This document shows, one piece after another, positions 1 to 8,683 of a stretch of DNA of 64,000 nt (its first letter is position 1; the number at the start of each line of letters is the position of its first letter). A program made the position numbers and the translations under genes. A model generated the notes under the pieces. It searched no databases. It saw only the letters and a program-made list of their open reading frames with translations, and was not told the DNA's origin. Source of the DNA: Candidatus Nitrosocosmicus agrestis (GTDB lineage Archaea; Thermoproteota; Nitrososphaeria; Nitrososphaerales; Nitrososphaeraceae). The stretch spans positions 62,001 to 126,000 of the forward strand of contig NZ_VUYS01000009.1 of the NCBI RefSeq assembly GCF_008389435.1, given 5' to 3'.

Positions 1-459
1 GGTAATCATTTCTTTGAATGTTACTAGGTCAACAAATCCGTTCCTGCTGGAGGGCACATAATCAATTACAAAACCCAGTTCATTTTGGATGTACTTTACC
101 GTTTCTAGTATCGATTCATGTTCAATTGCTGAGGTCAAAAGTCTATTACATTTTGGATTCTCTTTTCTAATTTTTTTTGCACTTCCAATAATTGAAAGAT
201 TATTAGATTCTGTCCCTCCAGATGTAAAGTATATTTCAGATGGGTCTGCATTGATCAACTTTGCTATGCGCATTCTCGACTTGGAAATGGCCAAGGCAGC
301 TTGTCTTCCCATCCTGTGAAGTGAAGAAGGATTACCGTAATGCTCAAATAAATATGGCATCATGTCATTGATTACCTCTGAATTAACTGGCGTTGAGGCA
401 GCGTTATCCATATAAATACTGTTATTTGATTGTGATTTGGACTCTAGTTTATCTTTCAT
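1..459 (-). CDS. Cysteine desulfurase (IscS/NifS family), N-terminal part
   Basis: This is the first 153 codons of a PLP-dependent class V aminotransferase-fold cysteine desulfurase; the gene runs off the left edge. The translated start shows the family opening YMDNAASTP (near residue 16), NPSSLHRMGR, then EIYFTSGGTESNN and SAIEHES, the last two being PLP-binding-site signatures. The enzyme takes sulfur from L-cysteine and passes a persulfide to Fe-S, thiolation or other sulfur-transfer acceptors. ATG at 459 is preferred because a TATA-like stretch lies about 20-25 bp upstream (467-485), which would give a nearly leaderless transcript. It lies 39 bp downstream of larE on the same strand, so it may feed sulfur to LarE; that role is an inference. 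Confidence 0.93.
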   Translation of the reverse strand, partial: MKDKLESKSQSNNSIYMDNAASTPVNSEVINDMMPYLFEHYGNPSSLHRMGRQAALAISKSRMRIAKLINADPSEIYFTSGGTESNNLSIIGSAKKIRKENPKCNRLLTSAIEHESILETVKYIQNELGFVIDYVPSSRNGFVDLVTFKEMIT

Positions 460-498
460 GCTTTATCATTATTTATTTATATTTTGAAAGTTCCAGAC

Positions 499-1332
499 TT
501 ATTCTTGATTACTTCTATAACCTTCTAGATCCAAAGTTATAAATTTAAAGCCATACTGGTGCATAATTTTTAGGACTCTACTTAATTCTTCTTGGGAACC
601 AAACAATTTCGTAAAATCTTTTTTATTTAATTCAATCCTGGCAATGTCACCATGGTCTCTTACCCTAATATGATTTAACCCTATCTCTTTTTTTATGACT
701 AATTCTGATTTTTCTATTCTACTTAATTTAAAATGGGTAACTTCAGAGCCGTGAGGTATCCGTGATGCAAGACACGAATTCGATGGTTTGTCGTAAATAG
801 ATATATTATTTGATTTGGCCAAAAATCTTACTTCTTTCTTATTTAGACCATTTTCTATCAGCGGACTCTTTATTCCTTTTTTCTTAAGTGCTATCATCCC
901 TGGCCTGTATTCACTAAGATCATCCATATGGCTGCCGTCAACAACCATATCAAATTTTTTAATTTCAGCCAATTCCAAAAGATGATCTGCCAGTTCATTT
1001 CTACAGTGGTAGCATCTAGACATATCATTTTTTACAAATTGAGGATTTTCTAACTCATTATATTGTATCATTAAATGCTTTACGTCAATCTCGCCTGCCA
1101 CTTTTATGGCACTATCTAGTTCCTCTGCTGCAAGGGTTTTGTAGTTTGCTGTAATTGCTAAAACTCGATCTTTGCCAAGGGCTTGTCTGGCTGCAAAAGC
1201 GACTAATGCACTGTCAACTCCTCCAGATAGAGCAACGATTACTTTACTATTTTTTTCTTCAAACCATGAGATTAGATTTGCATATTTCTTACTACTTGAC
1301 TCAATTATATCTTCAATACCTTTGGTCGACAT
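499..1332 (-). CDS. larE: LarE, ATP-dependent sulfur transferase for nickel-pincer cofactor
   Basis: The product is a 277-residue PP-loop ATP pyrophosphatase of the LarE family, which adenylates the carboxylates of the P2CMN precursor and replaces their oxygen with sulfur during nickel-pincer nucleotide synthesis. The PP-loop SGGVDS is at residues 36-41 and the family motif NSCLASRIPHG at 185-195. Besides Cys187, which corresponds to the sacrificial cysteine of the Lactobacillus enzyme, there is a CxxC pair at Cys107 and Cys110. From memory, three-cysteine LarE proteins hold a [4Fe-4S] cluster and can turn over catalytically, so a cluster is a reasonable prediction here. The start is 2 nt after the larC stop, implying translational coupling. 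Confidence 0.93.
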   Translation of the reverse strand: MSTKGIEDIIESSSKKYANLISWFEEKNSKVIVALSGGVDSALVAFAARQALGKDRVLAITANYKTLAAEELDSAIKVAGEIDVKHLMIQYNELENPQFVKNDMSRCYHCRNELADHLLELAEIKKFDMVVDGSHMDDLSEYRPGMIALKKKGIKSPLIENGLNKKEVRFLAKSNNISIYDKPSNSCLASRIPHGSEVTHFKLSRIEKSELVIKKEIGLNHIRVRDHGDIARIELNKKDFTKLFGSQEELSRVLKIMHQYGFKFITLDLEGYRSNQE

Positions 1333-1334
1333 TG

Positions 1335-2600
1335 CTACGACTTTATATCATTTAGTCTCTTTTGGAATATTAAACTATTGACCTTACTTTGGGTTTCCTT
1401 AAAGGAAATTCCTGCCTTTATTGATAATTTCTTTATATCTTCGTACTCTGGTTTAATGCCCATAAAATTACCATTCGAATCCTTGGCAACTTTGATACTA
1501 ATGGTTTGTTTAACATTGTTTAGTTTCACCGGCATAGACAGACTATACCTATCAAGTTTGAATCTCTCACATAACATTCTTCTTATCCCGAGCGAGCCGG
1601 TTTCTACGAATATTAAATTCACAACCTTCATTTCGATTTCAACCGAACAAATTATCTTTAAGATATGGACTGGTCTATTTTTCTTCGTTAGTCCATTGAC
1701 AATGGTAACGTCTTTCACTTGATCGCCATATTTGGCAATCTTTTCTATCAAATAACCCATTACCTCCCCAGTCATATCATCGATATTGGTTTCAAGAACA
1801 GATACTAAATCTTTTGAGACCATTTCTCTTAGCGGTGAATTTCCTATGCAGATTCTTAAAATGTTGGGAACTTTTTCAAAAACCTTCGTCCCAGTACCAC
1901 ATCCAATATTTGTAATGATAAATTCTGGATAATATTTTGTGCTTTTTGCCCCAAGTCCAAAGAGTATTGCAGCACCAGTCGGAGTGGTAATTTCTGAAGG
2001 AACTGGACCTCCTATTATTGGAATTTTCATGATTCTTAGAATCTCTAGAACTGCACTTGTGGGATTTGAAACGATACCATGTGAAAATTCAGTAACTCCT
2101 CCGCCTATCGCTACACCGGATACAAAGAATTCTGCGTCGTCTAACAATCCTAAATCCTCCAATGCAATGGCACACCCTATCAAATCAATACCAGTGTCTA
2201 TACTACCTGATTCATGCAAATGTAGTTCTTTGGGCTTCAAACCGTGGACGTAACTTTCTGCTCTAATAATTGCTTTGAGGGAATTAGTTACAAGTTCAGT
2301 GCCCCTCGTTGACATTTCTACTTTTTTACAACAATTATTTAATATCCTGAGCATCTCTAGCGCATTACGTTCTCTTGTTTCCTCTTCTACCCTAACATAC
2401 AGTCTTGTGGCTTGGATACCATTGACCTTTACATTCTTAAAAGATATTTTCCTTATGTTTGAGCCTGGAAACTCTTTTTCAATGAGGTTAATTTTCTTAA
2501 TTATTTTATCTTTGTTTGCTCCAGCGTTTACTAGAGATGATAGAAACATATCCCCTGAAATGCCGCAAATATGGGTATCCACACAGACGAGTTTACTCAC
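1335..2600 (-). CDS. larC: LarC, nickel insertion protein for nickel-pincer cofactor
   Basis: This 421-residue protein matches the LarC family, which uses CTP to insert nickel into the pincer nucleotide. It carries the family opening CVDTHICGISGDMFLS near its N-terminus, a His-containing LHLHESGSIDTG segment, and TPTGAAILF and LETNIDDMTGE motifs. The frame is open without interruption, whereas the Lactobacillus gene is split and joined by ribosomal frameshifting. GTG at 2600 is chosen over a TTG at 2621 because a TATA box (2624-2632) lies about 26 bp upstream, fitting a leaderless transcript that begins at the GTG. It heads the larC-larE unit and diverges from the malate dehydrogenase gene. 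Confidence 0.93.
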   Translation of the reverse strand: MSKLVCVDTHICGISGDMFLSSLVNAGANKDKIIKKINLIEKEFPGSNIRKISFKNVKVNGIQATRLYVRVEEETRERNALEMLRILNNCCKKVEMSTRGTELVTNSLKAIIRAESYVHGLKPKELHLHESGSIDTGIDLIGCAIALEDLGLLDDAEFFVSGVAIGGGVTEFSHGIVSNPTSAVLEILRIMKIPIIGGPVPSEITTPTGAAILFGLGAKSTKYYPEFIITNIGCGTGTKVFEKVPNILRICIGNSPLREMVSKDLVSVLETNIDDMTGEVMGYLIEKIAKYGDQVKDVTIVNGLTKKNRPVHILKIICSVEIEMKVVNLIFVETGSLGIRRMLCERFKLDRYSLSMPVKLNNVKQTISIKVAKDSNGNFMGIKPEYEDIKKLSIKAGISFKETQSKVNSLIFQKRLNDIKS

Positions 2601-2731
2601 AATATATACTTGGACATTCAATTCTATATATTGAGTTTTTCATCTCGTAAATCTTTAATATGCAAATATGTTAGCCATGGGATGGCTCTATATTTTAAAA
2701 CTATAAATAAAAAATACAAATTCACAACTGT
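2601..2731. promoter_or_regulatory. Divergent promoter region, larC / mdh
   Basis: This 131-bp gap separates two leaderless-looking genes. For larC (minus strand) a TATA element, ctatatatt at 2624-2632, sits 26 bp from the GTG start. For mdh (plus strand) ctataaataa at about 2701-2710 sits about 25 bp from the ATG at 2732. No shared operator palindrome was seen. Confidence 0.6.
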
Positions 2732-3649
2732 ATGACAATATCAATTATTGGTTCTGGGAAAGTGGGTGCTTCGGTAGCTCTAAATTGTGGATTGAGGGAA
2801 TTAGATCCAAAAATTAACCTTATAGACATTATTGAGGGTCTTCCACAAGGCGAAGCAATGGATATCAATCATCAATTATCAGTCCAGGGATTGGATAGTT
2901 TCGTGACTGGTACCAATGATTTTTCATCAATAACCGATTCCGAAATAGTCATTCTTGTTGCAGGTGTTGGCAGGAAGCCCGGTATGACTCGTATGGATTT
3001 GCTAAAAACAAATGCCACTATTGTAAAGGATGTCGCTTCAAAGATTTCGCAATACAATCAAAACTGTCACTTGATAGTTGTGACCAATCCATTGGATCCT
3101 ATGACTTACCTAGCATTAAAAACTACAAAATATGCCCGCAGCAAGGTTATGGGTATGGGTGGAATGTTAGATTTGTCTAGATTTACCAGTTTCATACACG
3201 AATATACCCGATTTTCGAGAGATTCGATATCTGCAATGGTAATAAGTGAACATGGTGAAAAGATGTTGCCTTTGATCAGATTTTCATCAATTTCTGGTAT
3301 ACCTCTCAGTAACTTCATTAACGAAAATCAATCAAATGAAATTTATGAAAAAACCAAACAAGTCGCTGCTGAGGTTATTAAGCTCAAAGGAGCAACGGTA
3401 TATGCACCTGGCAATGCGGTTTCAATAATGGCAGAGTCTATAATCAAGGATAAAAAAAGGATAATTCCTTTGTCTGCTTATCTTGACGGTGAGTATGGAG
3501 TAAAAGATATCTGCATAGGTGTCCCCGCAGTTGTTGGCGCAAAAGGTGTTGAAAAGATAGTTGAATTAAATCTAAACGATTTTGAACGAAGTGAGTTTGA
3601 TGCTGGAGTTAAAAATGTCCGTGAAGCCATCTCCAACCTGCCTATTTAA
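2732..3649 (+). CDS. mdh: Malate dehydrogenase (LDH/MDH superfamily)
   Basis: A 305-residue NAD(P)-dependent dehydrogenase interconverting malate and oxaloacetate. The Rossmann motif GSGKVGAS lies at residues 7-14. The substrate loop reads GRKPGMTRMDL, with arginine at the position that separates malate (Arg) from lactate (Gln) specificity, and the catalytic histidine lies in ISEHGEKM. A TATA box about 25 bp upstream supports the ATG. The stop codon lies inside a short TTTAA tandem repeat. In the cell it probably serves the TCA and 3-hydroxypropionate/4-hydroxybutyrate-linked carbon flow; its place between larC and larB is noted in the findings. Confidence 0.94.
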   Translation: MTISIIGSGKVGASVALNCGLRELDPKINLIDIIEGLPQGEAMDINHQLSVQGLDSFVTGTNDFSSITDSEIVILVAGVGRKPGMTRMDLLKTNATIVKDVASKISQYNQNCHLIVVTNPLDPMTYLALKTTKYARSKVMGMGGMLDLSRFTSFIHEYTRFSRDSISAMVISEHGEKMLPLIRFSSISGIPLSNFINENQSNEIYEKTKQVAAEVIKLKGATVYAPGNAVSIMAESIIKDKKRIIPLSAYLDGEYGVKDICIGVPAVVGAKGVEKIVELNLNDFERSEFDAGVKNVREAISNLPI

Positions 3650-3671
3650 TTTAATTTAATTTAATTTAATT
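3645..3671. repeat. Short tandem repeat (TTTAA)n
   Basis: About five head-to-tail copies of TTTAA span the mdh stop codon and the start of the gap before larB. A slippage-prone microsatellite without evident function. Confidence 0.8.
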
Positions 3672-3682
3672 AAGTTTGATAT

Positions 3683-4462
3683 ATGGATTTAAGGGAAATA
3701 TTAATAGAATATAAAAAAAATAGGAAAAGTTTGGAGGATGTAGTGCAATATTTATCTCTCTTTTCCGTTAAATACATTGGGGATCAAATAGCTCAGATTG
3801 ATATTGATAGATCTAGACGAAAAAATGTCCCTGAAATTGTACTGGGATCACACAAGAAGCTTAATGATTTGATACTCATTTTAAATGAGATCTTAAAAAA
3901 TAATGGTTATGTATTAGCAAGCAAAATTAAACCGAGTATGATGGACAAAATTCTAAAATACTATGGTGGGAAAAAATTAAAAATCGATAGAGGAATCAAT
4001 AGCACCTCTTTACTTATTTACGATAATGAGACCTCGCTTCCAAAAGATAGGGGTGGGAAAGTCGGAATTATTTGTGCAGGAACCTCTGACATAGGTATAG
4101 CTGAGGAAGCTCGGCTAGCCACCCGAACAATGGGGTGTACATGTCACCTGGCATATGATGTGGGCATTGCAGGTATCCATAGATTATTAAATTCAATCGT
4201 AAAAATGACAGCAGAAAAAGTTGACTCAATTGTTACTGTAGCTGGAATGGAAGGGGCTTTACCCGCCGTAACTGCATCGTTGGTTAACGTCCCTGTCATA
4301 GGTGTACCTGTCTCTGTCGGCTATGGCTATGGTTCTAATGGAAGGGGGGCCCTAGCATCCATGCTACAAACATGTTCTTTTGGACTGGTCGCGGTAAATA
4401 TTGACAACGGAGTTGGTGGTGGGATTTTTGCTAGTATGATTGCAAATAAAGGAAGGAGTTAA
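3683..4462 (+). CDS. larB: LarB, carboxylase/hydrolase for nickel-pincer cofactor
   Basis: This 259-residue protein belongs to the LarB family, related to PurE-type AIR carboxylase. LarB carboxylates and hydrolyses nicotinic acid adenine dinucleotide to give P2CMN, the substrate of LarE. The C-terminal half holds the family motifs: ICAGTSDIGIAEEA, a YDVGIAGIHR segment, VAGMEGALPAV and a Gly-rich GVPVSVGYGYGSNGRGAL. It lies 33 bp after mdh on the same strand, with larC and larE diverging on the other side of mdh. LarB, LarC and LarE are thus all encoded within 4 kb, but no LarA racemase is in the window. Confidence 0.93.
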   Translation: MDLREILIEYKKNRKSLEDVVQYLSLFSVKYIGDQIAQIDIDRSRRKNVPEIVLGSHKKLNDLILILNEILKNNGYVLASKIKPSMMDKILKYYGGKKLKIDRGINSTSLLIYDNETSLPKDRGGKVGIICAGTSDIGIAEEARLATRTMGCTCHLAYDVGIAGIHRLLNSIVKMTAEKVDSIVTVAGMEGALPAVTASLVNVPVIGVPVSVGYGYGSNGRGALASMLQTCSFGLVAVNIDNGVGGGIFASMIANKGRS

Positions 4463-4759
4463 ACGATTCCAGTTAAACCCATTGATCCTCTCAACTAGGG
4501 TTAAACGGAGATTATAAACCCTTTGGGCCGAACAAAATATGGGTCTTTTTCAACCTACTTGTTTTTTTTAATAATCGAGCGTCACTATAAATGAGATATA
4601 TTACTTAAACTGCTATAAGATTTGCCAACTAACTATCGATTTTCGTTCTACTTGCTTGTAATTGAGAATAAATTTGACTCTGGGTCTTTTTTTCAAACGT
4701 TTATAAGAGATTTAAAAGTGTTTTTTTGATTGTAATAAATAAAGGAGAAAAGATAGTGG

Positions 4760-5332
4760 ATGTCTTATGTTAAAACTCTTAAGAGAATAAGAAACAATAA
4801 AACAAATTATAGAAAGAGGAAAGCTGTATTAATCAGCAAACGAGATTTTATAACAGTCAAACTGAGTAACCAGAATATTCACTGCCAACTAATAAAACCC
4901 TCTATCAAAGGAGATCTTGTTTTGGCTCACGCAAGCAGCAAAGAATTAGAAAAACATTCCTGGAAAGGATCTACAAACAATATGTCTGCTTGCTATTTAG
5001 TCGGGTACATACTAGGAAAGAAAATATTATCTAAAAAATTAGATTCTGCAATTCTATATACTGGAAAAACCTCATTTACAAGCAAAGTCGCCTCATGCCT
5101 GAAGGGTATTGCTGCTGCTGGGGTTAATATACCCCTGTCTGAGGATTCATTACCTGATGAGAATCGTGTAAATGGTGGCCATATCTCTCAAATTGCTTCG
5201 AGTTTGAAAAATGATCATGATAAGTATGAAAAGAGATTTTCAAAACTAATTGAAAATCAAATTGATCCAGAACAATATTCCAAACATTTTGATGAAGTAA
5301 AAAATAATATTACTAACTTTAATTTTGTCTGA
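4760..5332 (+). CDS. rpl18: 50S ribosomal protein L18 (uL18)
   Basis: A 190-residue archaeal uL18, which binds 5S rRNA in the large-subunit central protuberance. It begins with a basic segment (KTLKRIRNNKTNYRKRKAVL), has the conserved GYILGKK and a GIAAAGVNIP segment, and ends with an archaeal-type C-terminal extension. The 297-bp gap upstream has TATA-like elements at about 4699-4707 and 4711-4718, so transcription of this ribosomal block may restart here. It is followed by uS5, uL30, uL15 and SecY in standard spc-operon order. Confidence 0.93.
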   Translation: MSYVKTLKRIRNNKTNYRKRKAVLISKRDFITVKLSNQNIHCQLIKPSIKGDLVLAHASSKELEKHSWKGSTNNMSACYLVGYILGKKILSKKLDSAILYTGKTSFTSKVASCLKGIAAAGVNIPLSEDSLPDENRVNGGHISQIASSLKNDHDKYEKRFSKLIENQIDPEQYSKHFDEVKNNITNFNFV

Positions 5333-5455
5333 ATGAATATGTTGGGATTTTACCGAAAGAATAATAAACAAAATTATATTGAAGTTTATAAGGTTATGAT
5401 GAACTAGGAATGAAAGTTTTGTTATTATTAGAATTAATAAATCTAAAACAAGAGG

Positions 5456-6085
5456 GTGATAGTGTTGAGTAGAATGGCTAGACCTAGCGAATCGGAGATA
5501 GAGTGGAAACCCCGAACTACTTTAGGTATGATGGTTTCAAGCGGGAAAATTAACTCTATGGAACAGATTTTCGAAAACGGCATGAGGATTCAAGAGTCAG
5601 AAATCGTTAAACATCTATTACCTGATATTAAAACGCAGGTTGTAAGCGTAGAAATAGTTCAAAAACAAACAGATGCAGGTGAATTGACAAGATTCAATGC
5701 TCTTGTGGCAATAGGAAATGAAGCCGGTTGGTTTGGAATTGGAAAGGGTAAAGCATCACAAATGAGAAATGCAATTGATAAAGCAACCAATGCTTCATAT
5801 CTTAACGTAATTCCAGTCAAACTAGGATGTGGTAGTTGGGAATGCCGATGTCATCAATTTCATTCTGTTCCATTTAAGGTGAAGGGTAGAGGAGGAAGTG
5901 TAACTATTGAATTGATTCCGGGTCCTAGAGGGTTAGGTCTTGTAGCAGGTGAAAATATACGAAACTTGTTAAAATTAGCTGGATTAAAGGATTGCTGGAG
6001 TAGATCTTCTGGTTCTACTAACACCATGTCGTCTACCGCAAAGGCTATATTTAACGCTCTTAGGAGCACTTTCATTACGGGTTAG
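5456..6085 (+). CDS. rps5: 30S ribosomal protein S5 (uS5)
   Basis: This encodes archaeal/eukaryal-type uS5 of the small-subunit body and mRNA entry region. The double-stranded RNA-binding part reads FNALVAIGNEAGWFGIGKGKA, and the C-terminal domain has the glycine-rich segment KGRGGSVTIELIPGPRGLGL. The annotated GTG at 5456 overlaps a strong Shine-Dalgarno-like sequence (gagggtgat, 5452-5460), so the true start may be GTG 5462, TTG 5465 or ATG 5474; ATG 5474 gives 203 residues beginning MARPSESEIEW. The gap to uL18 is 123 bp. Confidence 0.94.
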   Translation: MIVLSRMARPSESEIEWKPRTTLGMMVSSGKINSMEQIFENGMRIQESEIVKHLLPDIKTQVVSVEIVQKQTDAGELTRFNALVAIGNEAGWFGIGKGKASQMRNAIDKATNASYLNVIPVKLGCGSWECRCHQFHSVPFKVKGRGGSVTIELIPGPRGLGLVAGENIRNLLKLAGLKDCWSRSSGSTNTMSSTAKAIFNALRSTFITG

Positions 6086-6092
6086 ACTAAGA

Positions 6093-6563
6093 ATGGTATA
6101 TCTAGTAGTTCGAATGAAGGGAACTGTTAACATACCTAACTGGGCTGAGGTTACATTGGAAAATTTACATTTACAAAAGAAATTTCGTGCAACACTTGTT
6201 CCAGAAAATGCTCACACATTGGGTATGCTGAGAAAGATAAAGGAAATAGTGGCATGGACCTCGGTTGAAGAAGGTTTTATCAAAGAATTCATTGAGAAAA
6301 AAGGACGAGTTTCATACTCTAAATTACTATCTGCTCAAGAAACGGGTCCAGAAAATAAATCTACATCCGAAAGCATTAATACTATTGTTACAGAAATTCT
6401 CAAAAACGAGTCATTCTTAACAAAAATTGGAGGACTAAAACCATGGTTCGCATTAAATCCTCCAAAGGGTGGCTTTAAGAAAAAGTCAAAGCTATTGCAT
6501 TCTCAGAATGGAATATTGGGTGAGAATAAAGATTTGGTTGATATTGTGAGGAGAATGATGTGA
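6093..6563 (+). CDS. rpl30: 50S ribosomal protein L30 (uL30)
   Basis: A 156-residue archaeal uL30. The N-terminal core LVVRMKGTVNIP is followed by the TLGMLRKIKEIVAW helix, then the archaeal-specific extension with GLKPWFALNPPKGGFK near the C-terminus. It starts 7 nt after the uS5 stop, consistent with cotranscription and coupled translation. Confidence 0.93.
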   Translation: MVYLVVRMKGTVNIPNWAEVTLENLHLQKKFRATLVPENAHTLGMLRKIKEIVAWTSVEEGFIKEFIEKKGRVSYSKLLSAQETGPENKSTSESINTIVTEILKNESFLTKIGGLKPWFALNPPKGGFKKKSKLLHSQNGILGENKDLVDIVRRMM

Positions 6564-6662
6564 CGAAAATGTTTCTAAAGATTGACGTAGATTTTGTATT
6601 GCAAACTTTAATATTTACACCTAAGGTTGCTTATCACCTGTAGGTAAAATCGGTGAACATGG

Positions 6663-7100
6663 ATGGCTACTCGATTAAGAAAAAGTAGAAAGCAACGCGG
6701 AAGTCGTTTTTGCGGATGGGGTCAAATTGGTCAGCATAGGGCATCTGGAAGTCGTGGAGGAGTTGGCGGAGCCGGAAAGCATAAGCACTTTTATATTCGA
6801 ACTCTGAAAGAAGAACCTGATCATTTTGGTCATGAACAATTTCATGCTTTGAGACCTAGCGATATTAAGACGTGGGTAAACGTAAAGGACCTAAATGATT
6901 TGATCCGATTTTCGGAGACGACTAGCGATGGTAAGGTATTGCTAGATTTAGATAAACTAAAAATAGGCAAAGTATTGGGAACTGGTTCAATCAATTCTGC
7001 ACTTTCTATTAAAGTGAGTAAGATATCGGAATCAGCTAAAAATAAGATACTTGCCGCCGGTGGTGAGGTGCTATTATCAAATGAGCTCAATACAGAATGA
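6663..7100 (+). CDS. rpl15: 50S ribosomal protein L15 (uL15)
   Basis: A 145-residue archaeal uL15, whose flexible basic N-terminus reaches into 23S rRNA. The opening RLRKSRKQRGSRFCGWGQIG and the Gly/His-rich HRASGSRGGVGGAGKHKH are diagnostic. A GGTGA Shine-Dalgarno-like element lies just upstream of the ATG at 6663. A 99-bp gap with a weak TATA-like stretch near 6608 separates it from uL30. Its last 20 bp overlap the secY start. Confidence 0.94.
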   Translation: MATRLRKSRKQRGSRFCGWGQIGQHRASGSRGGVGGAGKHKHFYIRTLKEEPDHFGHEQFHALRPSDIKTWVNVKDLNDLIRFSETTSDGKVLLDLDKLKIGKVLGTGSINSALSIKVSKISESAKNKILAAGGEVLLSNELNTE

Positions 7101-8532
7101 TGGTCTTTTTAGAACAGTCGTAAAGACTATTTCTCCTTTTATACCTCAGGTTGAGAAACCAAAAAAGAAAATCACATTAACAAACAAGTTAATTTGGACT
7201 GGAATAGCTCTTCTTATTTATTTGGTGATGGGGCAGGTACCGTTATTTGGTGTTAATGTAGATCCTGCTACCGATCCACTAGCTTTTGCTAGGGTTATTT
7301 TTGCTGCACAACAAAGAACGTTATTAGAGCTTGGAATTGGTCCTATTGTTACTGCAGGATTGCTGATGCAGTTATTGAAGGGATCTGATATATTGAAATT
7401 AAACTTTAGAGATCCAAATGATCGATCTCTATTTACTTCTGCTACAAAGATAGTTACTATTATTGTAATTGTAGCTGAAACTGTTTTGTATGGAGTTAGT
7501 GTCTATGGAGGCGCGACGCCATCTGGCTATCATTTGTCAGTGCTAATAGCGCAGTTGGCGGCGGCGAGTATTGTAGTGATGTACCTGGATGAGCTGGTTC
7601 AAAAAGGGTGGGGGTTAGGATCAGGCATCAGTGTGTTCATTATGGCCGGTGTGGCACAGGCAATACTGTGGAGTATCTTCAATCCACTTCCGATACCAAA
7701 TGGTGTGGAGCCAAGTGGAATGATTCCTTTCATGATTACTAGCGGAATGGAAGGACATTTTGGTGACACTTTACTAAGATCTGCTCCTCCCGCCCCAGTT
7801 CCTAACATGCCGAGTCTATTTGGATTTGGAATTACCGCGGGAATATTGCTGCTGCTAGTATATGTGCAGGGGATTCATGTTGACATACCGATCGTATCGA
7901 CTCGGTATAGGGGATTTACTGCAACATACCCTATCAAGCTCTTGTACACTTCCAACATTCCTGTCATACTTGCGTCGGCGTTGATGGCGAATGCGCTATT
8001 CATTGGGCAGATGGTGTGGATTAATTATAATCCTAACAACGATAATCCTGCTTTTAATTGGATAGCGCAATATAACCCGCAGTCCCAGAACCCAACCGGA
8101 GGTTTGTTTTACTACCTAACTGCGCCAAGGTCATTTGATGCCACGATGCATGATCCCGTAAGAGCGGTAGTCTATGTACTGTTCTTGACGACCATCGTTA
8201 CGATATTTGGTCGGTTGTGGGTCGAGCTCGGAGGGCTGTCAGCGAAGGCTGCTGCAAAGAATCTTTTGGATGCAGACGTACAGGTTCCAGGATTTAGGCG
8301 GTCTGAAAGCTCCGTGGAATCCCTACTTAATCGATACATACCGTCTGTGACTATAATAGGAGGTGTAATAATCGGGTTATTGGCCTCTGTCTCAGACGTA
8401 TTCAGTGTATTCGGAACAGGCATCGGTATGCTATTGATGGTTGACATTTTGGTTAATTACTACAATCTGCTGGTAAGGGAACAAGTGGATGTCCATTTGC
8501 CAAAATTGGCGTCTTTGTTAGGACGTACTTAA
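7081..8532 (+). CDS. secY: Preprotein translocase subunit SecY
   Basis: A 483-residue, ten-helix protein, the central channel of the Sec translocon in the cytoplasmic membrane. The conserved plug/TM2 area (PLFGVN, then GIGPIVTAGLLMQLL), the GWGLGSGISVFI segment of TM5 and the RYRGFTATYPIKLLYTSNIP loop are all present. The frame is open from a TTG at 7051, but ATG 7081 is the better start: a Shine-Dalgarno-like ggtgaggtg at 7062-7070 precedes it by 10 bp. The gene overlaps the end of rpl15 by 20 bp, so translation is probably coupled. Confidence 0.95.
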   Translation: MSSIQNDGLFRTVVKTISPFIPQVEKPKKKITLTNKLIWTGIALLIYLVMGQVPLFGVNVDPATDPLAFARVIFAAQQRTLLELGIGPIVTAGLLMQLLKGSDILKLNFRDPNDRSLFTSATKIVTIIVIVAETVLYGVSVYGGATPSGYHLSVLIAQLAAASIVVMYLDELVQKGWGLGSGISVFIMAGVAQAILWSIFNPLPIPNGVEPSGMIPFMITSGMEGHFGDTLLRSAPPAPVPNMPSLFGFGITAGILLLLVYVQGIHVDIPIVSTRYRGFTATYPIKLLYTSNIPVILASALMANALFIGQMVWINYNPNNDNPAFNWIAQYNPQSQNPTGGLFYYLTAPRSFDATMHDPVRAVVYVLFLTTIVTIFGRLWVELGGLSAKAAAKNLLDADVQVPGFRRSESSVESLLNRYIPSVTIIGGVIIGLLASVSDVFSVFGTGIGMLLMVDILVNYYNLLVREQVDVHLPKLASLLGRT

Positions 8533-8683
8533 AAAATGGGTGCGGACCTAAGAAGCAAAACCGATCACAACCTAATTTTTTTTGATCTACTGCCAACCAT
8601 TAATGCACTTTTTATTTGTTTTTCAATGACATATCGAAATTCTAAAACTAGAAATACAGGTTTAAATCTTAAATTAAAATCGT

